56,405 bases of DNA, taken from an uncultured Granulosicoccaceae bacterium. GTDB taxonomy: Bacteria; Pseudomonadota; Gammaproteobacteria; Granulosicoccales; Granulosicoccaceae. The stretch spans positions 1-56,405 of the forward strand of contig CALJNA010000111.1 of the NCBI GenBank assembly GCA_937981955.1, given 5' to 3'. This document shows, piece after piece, positions 44,357 to 53,376 of the stretch (position 1 is the stretch's first letter; every line of letters starts with the position of its first letter). Both the position numbers and the translations under genes were made by a program. The notes under the pieces are model-generated. The model was not told the origin of the DNA, did not search any database, and saw only the letters and a list, made by a program, of their open reading frames with translations.

Positions 44357-45336
44357 AACTACAGCAATTGCGCTGCATTGTTGCCATGCGCCAGAACAAC
44401 CTGAATGTATCTGAAACCGCAGCTGCACTGTTTACATCACAGCCAGGCGTTAGCAAACAAATCAGGCAGCTTGAAGATGAAGTCGGTGTTCAGTTATTTG
44501 AACGCAGCGGTAAGCAAATCGTTTCAGAAACAGCCGCCGGTACAGACATTATCAATGTTGCAGAACGCGTGCTGGCTGCAACCGATGACATTAAAAATAT
44601 AGGGCGAGAATACAACGACCCTCATTCAGGTGAGCTACGTCTGGCAACGACACATACTCAGGCGCGCTACGTATTACCCGCTGTAATCGAGACATTCGGC
44701 GAACGTTACCCAAGAGTGAATATTCAATTGCATCAGGGCACGCCGATGCAAATGGCCAGCATGATAGAAGCCGGGGAAGTTGACTTTGTCATAGCGACTG
44801 AAGGCAACCATCACTATAAAGATCTGGTCATGCTGCCTTGTTCTCGCTGGAACCGTGCTGTTGTAGTACCACCAGGCCATGCGCTGTATAAACTTAGCCA
44901 GCTCGATGGTTTAACGCTGGAAGCACTGGCTAATTTTCCCATCATCACCTACGTGTTCGGGTTCACCGGTCGCTCGCAACTGGACAAAGCGTTTCTTGCC
45001 AAACGTATTGAACCGAATGTGGTACTCACTGCAGCCGATGCTGATGTGATAAAAACCTATGTTCGTTCAGGGCTTGGTGTTGGCATAATTGCGAAAATGG
45101 CATTTGAAGCCGAGCAAGACAGCGATCTTAAAATGCTTGAAGCTGCGCATTTGTTCGATAGCAGCATGACTTATATCTGCATGCGTCGAAATCGTCAGTT
45201 ACGACCGTTCATGTATGCGTTTATTCAGCAATTCGCCGATCACTTAACGGCAGAGAAAGTCGATGCTGCGCTGGCTGCTGGCAGCGCGGCAGAAAGGGAT
45301 GCGCTGTTTGCTGATGTGGACTTGCCGGTGTTGTAA
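44353..45336 (+). CDS. cysB: CysB-type LysR transcriptional regulator
   Basis: A LysR-family activator of cysteine synthesis and sulfur assimilation that senses N-acetylserine. The 327-residue product follows E. coli CysB closely: MKLQQLRCIV, LFTSQPGVSKQIRQLEDE (helix-turn-helix), LATTHTQARYVLP, LHQGTP, VIATEGNHHYKDLVMLPC, YVFGFTGRSQLDKAF and ADADVIKTYVRSGLGVGIIA. The effector-contacting Thr residues of the TTHTQA segment are present. The start is the GTG at 44353 inside the end of the reductase gene. The end is convergent with guaD, with 35 bp between stops. Confidence 0.93.
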   Translation: MKLQQLRCIVAMRQNNLNVSETAAALFTSQPGVSKQIRQLEDEVGVQLFERSGKQIVSETAAGTDIINVAERVLAATDDIKNIGREYNDPHSGELRLATTHTQARYVLPAVIETFGERYPRVNIQLHQGTPMQMASMIEAGEVDFVIATEGNHHYKDLVMLPCSRWNRAVVVPPGHALYKLSQLDGLTLEALANFPIITYVFGFTGRSQLDKAFLAKRIEPNVVLTAADADVIKTYVRSGLGVGIIAKMAFEAEQDSDLKMLEAAHLFDSSMTYICMRRNRQLRPFMYAFIQQFADHLTAEKVDAALAAGSAAERDALFADVDLPVL

Positions 45337-45371
45337 GGGTTTGGTGTTGTAACGGTTTTGAGAAGCCTGGT

Positions 45372-46673
45372 TTATCCCAGTGAACGCTTGGCTGACTCGC
45401 CCAGAATAAATGTATCGTAAACACAGCGATCATCACCGAGCATCATCAAAGCGAACAGCATGGATTGCCAGTCTTTGGCAACGCTTGTGCGGCGTTTCAG
45501 TAGTGGTGTGCTGGCGGTGTCCAGTGCGACAAAATCTGCTTCTTTTCCCGGTGCGAAATTACCGATCCGATCATCCAGATCCAGCGCAACTGCACCACCG
45601 AGAGTTGCCATATAAAACGCATGTAATGGGTCGAGAGTGACGCCTTGCAGTTGCTGGATTTTGTACGCCTCATTAATGGTTCGCAGTAAAGAGAATGAAT
45701 CGCCACCACCGATATCGGTGCCAAGTCCGACTTTTACGCCGGCTTTACGGGCGGTTGGTAAATCAAACAATCCGCTGCCAATAAACAGGTTCGAAGTAGG
45801 GCAATGTGCAACCGATGCTTGTGCTTTGCCCAGGCGGCTCCACTCGCTGTGTGATAGATGAATGCCGTGTGCAAACACTGAGCGTTTTCTCACCAGCCCG
45901 AAATGCTCGTATACCGACAAATAGTCCTGTTGGTTTGGAAACAAGGACGCCACCCAATTGCATTCGTCAATGTTCTCACTTAAGTGGGTGTGCAAGTGAA
46001 CGTCGGGATGCTCGCTTAACAGTTTGCCGGCCATTCGCAGTTGTTCATCGCTACTGGTTGGTGCGAAGCGTGGTGTTACAGCGTAGCCGAGCCTGTCTTG
46101 GTTATGCCATTGCGCTATCAGTTCCTGACTTTCAGTGTAACTTGACTCCGGCGTATCACAAAGTGCGCTCGGGGCGTTGCGATCCATCATGACTTTGCCA
46201 CAAAGCATACGCAGATTGCGTTCTTTCGCTGCGGTGAAAAAAGCATCAACCGATTGTTTATACACAGTGGCAAACACCAATGCGGTGGTTGTGCCGTTGC
46301 GCATGAGCTCATCGAGAAAAAAATGTGCGGTGCTGCTGGCGGTGTCTTCTTGATCAAATTTTTGTTCAGTGGGAAAGGTGTAGGTTTCCAGCCAGTCGAG
46401 TAGCTGGGTGCCGTGAGATGCTATTACATCAACTTGAGGGTAGTGGATGTGGGTATCGACAAAACCTGGTACCAACAACTTGCCGGTGAAGTCCTGCACT
46501 GCGCAATCGGCAGGAATGCTGGTTTGGCCGGCCTCTTCAAGTGACACGACCAGACCGTTTTCGACGAGCAGAACGCCATCGGCAAAGTATTGCGCTGAAG
46601 CGTCCCCAGCCTCGGCAGGGTCGGCAACGCAATGCAGAAAGCTGCCTCGAAATGCTTGCAGTGGAGCTGACAT
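45372..46673 (-). CDS. guaD: Guanine deaminase
   Basis: Hydrolyses guanine to xanthine and ammonia (EC 3.5.4.3), a zinc amidohydrolase of purine salvage and catabolism. From ATG 46673 the product has 433 residues, aligning with the E. coli start (both reach RGSF after about a dozen residues). An in-frame TTG at 46709 with GGAG upstream would add 12 residues. Metal and catalytic motifs: GFVDTHIHYPQ, GTTTALVF, KVMMDRNAP, HTHLSENIDE, FAHGIHL, and VGLGTDIGGGDSF. GKEADFVALD ends the amidohydrolase domain. It is divergent from an ABC importer for purine-type compounds, so the pair probably forms an uptake and degradation unit. Confidence 0.94.
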   Translation of the reverse strand: MSAPLQAFRGSFLHCVADPAEAGDASAQYFADGVLLVENGLVVSLEEAGQTSIPADCAVQDFTGKLLVPGFVDTHIHYPQVDVIASHGTQLLDWLETYTFPTEQKFDQEDTASSTAHFFLDELMRNGTTTALVFATVYKQSVDAFFTAAKERNLRMLCGKVMMDRNAPSALCDTPESSYTESQELIAQWHNQDRLGYAVTPRFAPTSSDEQLRMAGKLLSEHPDVHLHTHLSENIDECNWVASLFPNQQDYLSVYEHFGLVRKRSVFAHGIHLSHSEWSRLGKAQASVAHCPTSNLFIGSGLFDLPTARKAGVKVGLGTDIGGGDSFSLLRTINEAYKIQQLQGVTLDPLHAFYMATLGGAVALDLDDRIGNFAPGKEADFVALDTASTPLLKRRTSVAKDWQSMLFALMMLGDDRCVYDTFILGESAKRSLG

Positions 46674-46696
46674 CGATAACTGGGACAGGTAAAACC

Positions 46697-46712
46697 CGAT
46701 TGTATCCAATCG
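46697..46712. promoter_or_regulatory. Inverted repeat in the guaD-ABC divergent promoter region
   Basis: CGATTG (46697-46702), TATC, CAATCG (46707-46712): perfect 6-bp arms in the 109-bp region between guaD (start at 46673) and the ABC ATPase gene (start at 46783). Its position suits an operator for coordinated control of both sides. No regulator gene is adjacent. Confidence 0.35.
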
Positions 46713-46782
46713 TGGACTCCATAGTCGTCGATCCGGTCGCTAAATTCGGTAAACTTGTCGCCTCAGAGGAAATCCGGACCGT

Positions 46783-48399
46783 ATGAGCATTCAACTCGAA
46801 TCAACTGCTACACCGCTGGTTGCCATGCGCGGGATCAGTAAGGCCTATCCGGGATGTCTGGCAAATGATGCTGTCGATCTGACGCTGCACGAAGGGCAAA
46901 TTCATGCTTTGCTCGGTGAAAACGGCGCTGGCAAAAGCACTTTGGTCAAAATTCTGTATGGCTTGCTGCAAGCTGATGCAGGCAGCATCGAATGGCAGGG
47001 CAAGCCGGTTCAAATTAACAGTCCTGCTCAGGCACGAAAGCTTGGCATAGCCTTGGTGTTTCAGCACTTTTCGTTATTCGATTCATTGTCGGTCCTGGAA
47101 AACATCGCGCTTGGCATGGCGGTGCCAGCCAATCGGAAACTGGAAAGCAAAATTATTGAAGTCTCCACGCGATACGGATTACCGCTCGACCCGGACAGGC
47201 AGGTGTACACATTATCTGTCGGTGAACGGCAACGCATAGAAATTGTGCGCTGCCTTTTGCAGTCGCCAAAGCTTCTGATTATGGATGAGCCAACATCGGT
47301 TCTTACGCCGCAGGAAGTAGATGACTTATTCGTGACCTTACGGCGACTACGCGATGAAGGCGTTGCAATTTTATACATCAGTCACAAGCTCAACGAGATT
47401 AAGTCACTGTGCAGTGAAGCAACCATATTGCGTGGCGGACAACGCGTAGCGACAGCAGTGCCCGATGAAGAAAGCACGCAAAGTCTGGCAGCGCTAATGA
47501 TGGGTGATGAAATCGTGGTACCAACGCGCGAAGCCCGTCAGCCAGGCGATACCGTGATGCTGCAGTTGAAAGCGGTGTCGTATGCTACAAGCGAACAACA
47601 TGGCGTTCCGCTAAACGATATCAATCTGAGTTTACGAGCTGGTGAAATCGTTGGCATAGCCGGTGTTGCGGGTAACGGTCAGGATGAATTCATGCAGGTC
47701 ATCTCTGGCGAAGTACGCTTATCAGATGGCAACGGCTTAAGGCTCCATGGGGTGCCTGCCGGCACCATTTCACCAAGTGAGCGTCGAAAGCTGGGGCTTT
47801 GTTGTGTTCCTGAAGAGCGTTTGGGGCATGCTGCGGTGCCTGGTATGTCGCTAGCTGACAATGCGTTTTTAACCGCGCATCACCGATCGGGTTTGATCTC
47901 TGGTGGCATGCTTAGTACAGGTAAAACTCGCCGCTTTACCGAACAAGTGATTAACCAATTCAATGTGCAGTGTAACGGGACCGCATCACTTGCTGCCAGT
48001 TTGTCCGGTGGCAATCTGCAAAAATTTATTGTTGGCAGGGAAATCGAACAACAGCCATCTGTATTTGTTGTCTCTCAACCAACCTGGGGCGTTGATGCAG
48101 GTGCGGCTGCGGCAATACATAAGTCTTTGCAAGCCATGGCAAATGCCGGTACTGCCGTGTTGGTGGTATCGCAAGACCTTGACGAGCTTATGCTAATCAG
48201 CGATCGCATTGCTGCGTTATGTGCCGGGCGATTATCCGACGTTTACGCCACGCACAGTGTCAGCATTCAAGATCTTGGTTTGTTAATGGGTGGGGCAGTT
48301 ATCGACTCTTCAAATGCGGGCGTTAGTGACCTTGCTGGTGGGCTGGATTCAGGTACATCAACCAGCGATTCAGCTGGCGCCGGAGATGCATCAGCATGA
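46783..48399 (+). CDS. BMP-type nucleoside/purine ABC importer, ATP-binding protein
   Basis: A 538-residue ATPase with two nucleotide-binding domains, as in sugar and nucleoside importers of this class. The first domain is canonical: GENGAGKST (Walker A), LSVGERQRIEIV (signature), LLIMDEPTSVL (Walker B). The second is degenerate, as usual for the group: GVAGNGQDEF in place of Walker A, LSGGNLQKFIVGREI as signature, and VFVVSQPTWGVD where the Walker B Glu would be. A Ser/Gly-rich tail of about 30 residues ends the protein. It overlaps the first permease gene by four bases (ATGA). Adjacent guaD suggests a purine base or nucleoside substrate. Confidence 0.92.
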   Translation: MSIQLESTATPLVAMRGISKAYPGCLANDAVDLTLHEGQIHALLGENGAGKSTLVKILYGLLQADAGSIEWQGKPVQINSPAQARKLGIALVFQHFSLFDSLSVLENIALGMAVPANRKLESKIIEVSTRYGLPLDPDRQVYTLSVGERQRIEIVRCLLQSPKLLIMDEPTSVLTPQEVDDLFVTLRRLRDEGVAILYISHKLNEIKSLCSEATILRGGQRVATAVPDEESTQSLAALMMGDEIVVPTREARQPGDTVMLQLKAVSYATSEQHGVPLNDINLSLRAGEIVGIAGVAGNGQDEFMQVISGEVRLSDGNGLRLHGVPAGTISPSERRKLGLCCVPEERLGHAAVPGMSLADNAFLTAHHRSGLISGGMLSTGKTRRFTEQVINQFNVQCNGTASLAASLSGGNLQKFIVGREIEQQPSVFVVSQPTWGVDAGAAAAIHKSLQAMANAGTAVLVVSQDLDELMLISDRIAALCAGRLSDVYATHSVSIQDLGLLMGGAVIDSSNAGVSDLAGGLDSGTSTSDSAGAGDASA

Positions 48400-49466
48400 T
48401 CAGTTTAGAACCTCGCGCCGAACCATCGAAGCTTATGGGCTATGCGGCACCGGTTATAGCGTTGGTGGTGACCTTGTTGGCTGGGCTAGTTTTGTTTGCA
48501 CTACTCAAAGTGCCGGTTGGAGAGGCGTTCTATGCGTTTTTTATCGATCCAATCAGCAGTGTTTACGGCTTGTCAGAACTGGGTGTCAAAGCGGCGCCGT
48601 TAATCATGATTGCAGTGGCCTTATCCATTGGCTACCGCGCCAACGTATGGAACATTGGTGCTGAAGGTCAGTTAATTCTGGGTGGTATCTGTGGCGGCGC
48701 TGTTGCCTTGTACTTCTATGAAGTAGAAGGCTGGTTTGTACTTCCACTGATGATATTCGCCGGTATTCTTGGAGGCATGTTGTGGGCTGCAATACCTGCA
48801 TTGTTGAAAACCCGGTTTAACGCCAACGAGATATTAACCAGCTTAATGCTGACCTATATTGCGGCCCTGTTGCTTAGCATGCTGGTGCACGGTCCGCTTC
48901 GTGACCCGGATGGTTTTAATTTTCCGGAATCGCGTTTGTTTCATGCTGCTGCAACCCTGCCGATTATTCTGGAAGGTACGCGATTGCATATTGGTGCACT
49001 GGTTGCGCTGTTGCTGGTCGTTGTTGGCTGGGTGCTTTTATCTCGCACCCTGCTAGGGTTCGCATTAAAGGTTAACGGGCAAGCACCGCGAGCAGGTTTA
49101 TACGCAGGCTTTACGCAAAACCGATTAATCTGGTTTTCCTTATTGTTTTGTGGTGCTGCCGCTGGCTGCGCCGGTTTGTTTGAAGTGGCAGGTCCTATTG
49201 GTCAGTTGTTGCCGACCATTTCACCGGGCTATGGGTTCACGGCCATCATCGTTGCGTTTCTTGGTCGCTTGCATCCGGTGGGTATTGTGTTTGCCGGACT
49301 GGTCATGGCCTTGTCTTATCTTGGTGGTGAGTCTGCACAGATCAGTTTGAATTTGCCCGTCGCCGTTACCGGTGTGTTTCAGGGAATGCTGTTGTTCTTT
49401 CTACTGGCCGCAGATGTATTAATTAATTACCGCGTGGTGTGGCGTAGCAAGGCGGTGAAAGCATGA
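48396..49466 (+). CDS. BMP-type ABC importer, permease 1
   Basis: A 356-residue inner-membrane permease of the branched-chain/ribose-like superfamily. It has eight or more hydrophobic helices, with the cytoplasmic coupling motif region NVWNIGAEGQLILGGICGG and NANEILTSLMLTYIAALL, both typical of this nucleoside-importer subfamily. GISPGYGFTAIIVAFLGRLHP-like sequence (ISPGYGFTAIIVAFLG) lies near the end. It overlaps its neighbours by four bases on each side, so ATPase and permeases are translated as a unit. Confidence 0.93.
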   Translation: MISLEPRAEPSKLMGYAAPVIALVVTLLAGLVLFALLKVPVGEAFYAFFIDPISSVYGLSELGVKAAPLIMIAVALSIGYRANVWNIGAEGQLILGGICGGAVALYFYEVEGWFVLPLMIFAGILGGMLWAAIPALLKTRFNANEILTSLMLTYIAALLLSMLVHGPLRDPDGFNFPESRLFHAAATLPIILEGTRLHIGALVALLLVVVGWVLLSRTLLGFALKVNGQAPRAGLYAGFTQNRLIWFSLLFCGAAAGCAGLFEVAGPIGQLLPTISPGYGFTAIIVAFLGRLHPVGIVFAGLVMALSYLGGESAQISLNLPVAVTGVFQGMLLFFLLAADVLINYRVVWRSKAVKA

Positions 49467-50395
49467 GCATTGACAGCAACATGCTGGTGATGATCGGGCT
49501 CACCGTCATCTCAGCCGCAACCCCGCTGGTGTTTGCTGCCATAGGTGAATTGGTAACCGAAAAATCAGGCGTGCTGAACCTTGGGGTTGAAGGCATGATG
49601 CTCGCCGGTGCGGTTAGCGGATTTGCTGTGGCGCATGTGTCAGGCAGTGCGCTTCTCGGCGTGCTGGCAGGTATTTTCGCCGGGATGCTGCTTGCGCTGA
49701 TTTTCGCGTTTTTAACCTTGAACCTGCGATCATCTCAGGTGGCAACCGGCCTTGCGCTAACGATTTTCGGTGTTGGCCTGAGTGCGCTAATGGGCCAGCC
49801 GCTGATTGGCATTGCCTACGAGGGTTTACCCGATTATCACATCCCGGTACTGGCAGATTTGCCAGTCATTGGACCACTTTTGTTCCAGCATAACTTGCTG
49901 GTTTACGGGTCCATCGCACTGGTGCTGGCCGTTTCACTGTTTCTGAAATACACGCGGCCGGGACTCATATTGCGCGCGGTTGGCGATTCACCGGGTTCTG
50001 CTCATGCGCTCGGATACCCGGTCATTCGGGTCCGGTATCTGGCAACGTTGTTTGGTGGCGCGTGTGCCGGACTGGCGGGTTGTTATCTATCAATGGCTTA
50101 TGCGCCGATGTGGGTAGAAAACATGAGCGCCGGCAGAGGCTGGATTGCCTTGGCATTGGTGGTTTTCGCCACCTGGCAGCCCGGGCGGCTACTTTTTGGT
50201 GCGTATTTATTTGGCGGAATTACGATTCTTCAATTGCATGCGCAAGCAATCGGGATTAATGTTCCATCACAGCTTATGTCAATGCTACCCTACATCGCGA
50301 CGATCGTTGTGCTGGTGATTATTTCGCGTGATCGCGGCCGGATACGCAAGAACGCGCCCGCCAGCATTGGACAAGCGTTTCACCCTACGAAATAG
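49463..50395 (+). CDS. BMP-type ABC importer, permease 2
   Basis: The 310-residue partner permease. Family marks are TPLVFAAIGELVTEKSGVLN, NLGVEGMMLAGAVSGF, NLRSSQVATGLALTIFGVGL, and RAVGDSPGSAHALGY followed by VRYLATLFGGACAGLAG. About nine hydrophobic helices are visible. The substrate-binding protein gene starts 38 bp downstream with its own ribosome site. Confidence 0.93.
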   Translation: MSIDSNMLVMIGLTVISAATPLVFAAIGELVTEKSGVLNLGVEGMMLAGAVSGFAVAHVSGSALLGVLAGIFAGMLLALIFAFLTLNLRSSQVATGLALTIFGVGLSALMGQPLIGIAYEGLPDYHIPVLADLPVIGPLLFQHNLLVYGSIALVLAVSLFLKYTRPGLILRAVGDSPGSAHALGYPVIRVRYLATLFGGACAGLAGCYLSMAYAPMWVENMSAGRGWIALALVVFATWQPGRLLFGAYLFGGITILQLHAQAIGINVPSQLMSMLPYIATIVVLVIISRDRGRIRKNAPASIGQAFHPTK

Positions 50396-50433
50396 CGGGT
50401 TGAGAAACCCGCCAACACACATCGGAGATTTTG

Positions 50434-51552
50434 ATGTTTGCATTACCAAAAGACAGTTCGAAAAAAGTTGTTTTCACAAAGCTTCGAAAGCTTTCAGCTG
50501 TAGTTGCAGCAGCAGTATTCACTATTGGCTCCATGTCCGTGCAAGCCGATGACCCGGTTAAAGTGGGTTTTGTTTACGTCGGGCCTGTTGGTGATCACGG
50601 ATGGACGTACCGACATGATCTTGGCCGTCAGGCAATCGAAGCTGAATTTGGCGACAAGGTAGAAACCACCTTTGTCGAAAGTGTGCCTGAAGGTGCTGAT
50701 GCCGAGCGTGTTATTCGCAAGCTTGCCAGTGACGGTCACGATCTTATCTTCACCACTTCGTTCGGATACATGAACCCAACCAACAAAGTCGCGAAAGCCT
50801 TTCCGGATGTGAAGTTTGAACACGCTACCGGTTACAAGCGTGCAGATAACGTGTCTACTTACTCTGCGCGTTTTTATGAAGGCCGAGCGGTACTGGGCAC
50901 CATGGCCGGCATGATGACAAAGTCAAACATCATAGGCTATATCGGTTCATTCCCGATTCCTGAAGTGGTACGTGGTATCAACGCGTTCACTATTGCCATG
51001 CGTAAAGTCAACCCTGATGCTGAAGTGCGTGTTGTCTGGGTAAACACCTGGTACGACCCAGGTAAAGAAAGTGATGCGGCCAAAACACTGATCGATCAGG
51101 GCGCCGACATTATTACCCAACACACCGATTCGCCAGCGCCGTTGCAAGCTGCGCAGGAACGTGGCGTTATCGGTTTTGGTCAGGCCTCAGACATGAGCGC
51201 GTTTGCACCTGAAGCGCAACTCACTTCAATCATAGATGACTGGGATCAGTACTATATCGATCGCACCAAAGCGGTTATGGACGGCACGTGGGAATCACAA
51301 GATGTTTGGGATGGTATCGATACTGGCATGGTGGCATTCTCAGACTATGGTCCAGCGGTACCCGATGATGTGAAAGCTGCGGCGGATGTTATTAAAGAAG
51401 GTATTGTCGATGGTTCCATTCACGCTTTCCAGGGCCCGATTAAAAATCAGGCAGGTGAAGAAGTGGTAGCCGAAGGCGAAGTATTAAGCGATGAAGTGTT
51501 GCTTGGCATGGACTACTACGTCGAGGGTGTACAAGGTTCATTGCCGAAGTAG
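50434..51552 (+). CDS. BMP-family substrate-binding protein of the ABC importer
   Basis: The periplasmic binding component, 372 residues from ATG 50434 (GGAGA six bases upstream; an in-frame TTG directly precedes it). The signal peptide ends near SVQA. The PnrA/Med-type fold starts VKVGFVYVGPVGDHGWTYRHDLGR, with Phe/Trp/Asp residues expected to hold a purine ring. FTTSFGYMNPTNKVAKAFPD, IGSFPIPEVVRGINAF and NTWYDPGKE also match the family. It has no lipobox, so it is a soluble periplasmic protein. Its placement with guaD suggests guanine, adenine or their nucleosides as ligand; the exact substrate is not readable from sequence. Confidence 0.92.
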   Translation: MFALPKDSSKKVVFTKLRKLSAVVAAAVFTIGSMSVQADDPVKVGFVYVGPVGDHGWTYRHDLGRQAIEAEFGDKVETTFVESVPEGADAERVIRKLASDGHDLIFTTSFGYMNPTNKVAKAFPDVKFEHATGYKRADNVSTYSARFYEGRAVLGTMAGMMTKSNIIGYIGSFPIPEVVRGINAFTIAMRKVNPDAEVRVVWVNTWYDPGKESDAAKTLIDQGADIITQHTDSPAPLQAAQERGVIGFGQASDMSAFAPEAQLTSIIDDWDQYYIDRTKAVMDGTWESQDVWDGIDTGMVAFSDYGPAVPDDVKAAADVIKEGIVDGSIHAFQGPIKNQAGEEVVAEGEVLSDEVLLGMDYYVEGVQGSLPK

Positions 51553-51595
51553 GTTTTTGTCTGAAACTTAAGGCAATTGTTTTGTTTGATCAGTC

Positions 51596-51633
51596 AGGCG
51601 GTGTGTTTTTAGCACGCCGCCTGCATCCTTTCT
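51596..51633 (+). terminator. Terminator of the ABC importer operon
   Basis: AGGCGGTGTG (51596-51605) pairs with CACGCCGCCT (51613-51622), extended by C51595-G51623, giving 11 pairs with one G-U. A T-rich stretch GCATCCTTTCT follows. It lies 43 bp after the binding-protein stop. Confidence 0.65.
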
Positions 51634-51660
51634 ATAGCTACTAAACTGTCTGTCTCCTCC

Positions 51661-52101
51661 GTGACTGTCTGGCGTCCCTCTCAAACAATTCTGGTCAAAG
51701 TCATTGGTGTGGTTATGCACAAAGGGCGTTTGTTGGCGGCTGAAGTGTATAACGATGAGGGCGAAGTTAAAGGCGTTCGTCCACTGGGTGGGCACGTTGA
51801 ATTTGGTGAAACACGTGAAACGGCTTTACGCCGAGAATTCATGGAAGAGCTAGGCGTCGAGATTGATATCACCAGTGCATGGCGCATGTATGAAAACCTG
51901 TATGAACACGAAGGTCTGGTTGGCCATGAAATTATTCTGGCGGCAAGTGTGGGCCTGCGCGATAGCTCCTTATACACACAGGAGAGGGTGGTGTTCTCAG
52001 AAGACAGTGGCGCTGAATCAGTTGCGCGCTGGTTCTCGGTAAAAGAGTGCAAACGCGGCGAGATTGCATTGTTTCCAGATGGATTAGTTGATACTTTGTA
52101 A
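51661..52101 (+). CDS. Nudix hydrolase
   Basis: A 146-residue protein with a Nudix box GGHVEFGETRETALRREFMEELGVEI, matching G-x5-E-x7-R-E-x2-E-E-x-G, so it binds Mg and hydrolyses a nucleoside diphosphate linked to some moiety. The substrate cannot be deduced. The C-terminal half has the usual EIILAASVGL and EDSGAESVARWFSVKE segments. The start is GTG 51661, without a clear ribosome site. A weak hairpin (AAGCCT and AGGCTT, 52100-52132, then TT) may terminate it. Confidence 0.88.
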   Translation: MTVWRPSQTILVKVIGVVMHKGRLLAAEVYNDEGEVKGVRPLGGHVEFGETRETALRREFMEELGVEIDITSAWRMYENLYEHEGLVGHEIILAASVGLRDSSLYTQERVVFSEDSGAESVARWFSVKECKRGEIALFPDGLVDTL

Positions 52102-52161
52102 GCCTGTCCGAAAGCCGGGGTTTGTTAGGCTTTTCGTGTTTCGACCGGAAGGAACTCCACA

Positions 52162-52656
52162 ATGAAACCCACCTGTGCAACTAACATTGAAACGAGCGTA
52201 AACAAGCCACCTAAAAAAAGTTGTATCGCCAGACCAAGCAATGCAAAACTAACACTCTACAAAAGTATTGCACTAGCAGGTGTTTGCGCGGTTGCACTCA
52301 GTGCTTGTGCCAGCATACCTGTTATCTCCAAAGACAGAACGTTGCCTAAAAATTCCGAAACGGTTATAGGTGAATTTGGCTATTGGCGACGTGACTGTTC
52401 CTCGCGGCATTTTGAAATTTTTATTGAACAATACCCGCAAGGCGGTGATTTACGCTTTGAAGTCGGTAGCCTGGAAATTCCCGAAGACGCGGAAGTTGGG
52501 TCGTCTGGCAACTGCGCTGGTCAGCAAGTGCAATCAAAAAGGCTGGTGTACGTTGCCCGCCCCGATTTTGTTGGCGAGGATATGGTGAGCTACACGGTCA
52601 AATCGTCATTCCTGCTAGGCAGTAAAATTTACGCGATAAACATAAACGTTCGCTAG
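52162..52656 (+). CDS. Putative lipoprotein of unknown function
   Basis: A 164-residue protein with an unusually long n-region (about 30 polar, Lys-rich residues), then a hydrophobic SIALAGVCAVALSAC lipobox (L-S-A-C near residue 49). The mature part of about 115 residues has beta-strand character: GEFGYWRRDCSSRHFEIFIEQ, an acidic LEIPEDAEVG loop, and VARPDFVGEDMVSYTV, reminiscent of cadherin/Ig-like strand pairs. Two Cys residues could form a disulfide. GGAAGGAACTCCACA precedes the ATG. No family recognised. Confidence 0.78.
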   Translation: MKPTCATNIETSVNKPPKKSCIARPSNAKLTLYKSIALAGVCAVALSACASIPVISKDRTLPKNSETVIGEFGYWRRDCSSRHFEIFIEQYPQGGDLRFEVGSLEIPEDAEVGSSGNCAGQQVQSKRLVYVARPDFVGEDMVSYTVKSSFLLGSKIYAININVR

Positions 52657-52719
52657 AGCCCGATTTTTCGCGTAAAGTCTGGTTCGATATATCGCGTTTG
52701 ACTCAAGAGTGATAATCGA

Positions 52720-53364
52720 ATGATTGACTTCTACTTCGATCCCATCAGCCCGTACGCCTGGCTTGCCGGCACGCAGCTCAACCGGGTAGCTAAAGAAACC
52801 GGGCTGCCCATCATTGCCAAACCCATATTGTTTGCCGGTTTGTTGAAAGCGCACGGCCACATGGGCCCAGCCGAGATTCCAGCCAAGCGGGTATATACCT
52901 TTACCGACGTATTGCGCCGCGCAGCCAGCTACGGCTTAAATGTGGAAGGGCCGCCTGCACATCCGTTCAACCCCTTGTTGGCCTTACGCACCGCAACAGC
53001 AATAAAAGACAACGAGCAACGCCTGCAATTTGCCAAGGCGATAATGCATGCGGCATGGAGCGAAGGCAAAGACATTACTGTCGATGCGACTGTGCAGCAA
53101 GTGCTCGAAGCGTGTGATCTGGACCCGGTAGCGTTGCTTGCAGCTGCCACCAGTGCCGAGGTTAAACAATCACTGATCGATGCAACCGAGCAGGCGATAG
53201 CGCTTGGTATTTTTGGTGTGCCAAGTTTTTGTTATCAAGACCAGTTGTTCTGGGGTGATGACCGTATCGATGAGTTGTTGCACTGCGTAAAGGGGCGGGC
53301 AATTGATCAAGAGCAACTGTCCTTAATACTGTCACGTAAAGCGGCGGTTAAAAGAAAGTCTTAA
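52720..53364 (+). CDS. 2-hydroxychromene-2-carboxylate isomerase family (DsbA fold)
   Basis: A 214-residue glutathione-dependent isomerase-like protein of the kappa-GST/NahD group. The N-terminal FYFDPISPYAWLAG carries the Ser that replaces the Cys of DsbA, and the cis-Pro motif GIFGVPSFCYQDQLFWGDDR is near residue 165. The helical insert (FAKAIMHAAWSEGKDI) is typical. In naphthalene degraders the enzyme isomerises hydroxychromene carboxylate; no such pathway is seen here, so the real substrate may differ. Confidence 0.9.
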   Translation: MIDFYFDPISPYAWLAGTQLNRVAKETGLPIIAKPILFAGLLKAHGHMGPAEIPAKRVYTFTDVLRRAASYGLNVEGPPAHPFNPLLALRTATAIKDNEQRLQFAKAIMHAAWSEGKDITVDATVQQVLEACDLDPVALLAAATSAEVKQSLIDATEQAIALGIFGVPSFCYQDQLFWGDDRIDELLHCVKGRAIDQEQLSLILSRKAAVKRKS

Positions 53365-53376
53365 GGTGGTAAACAT

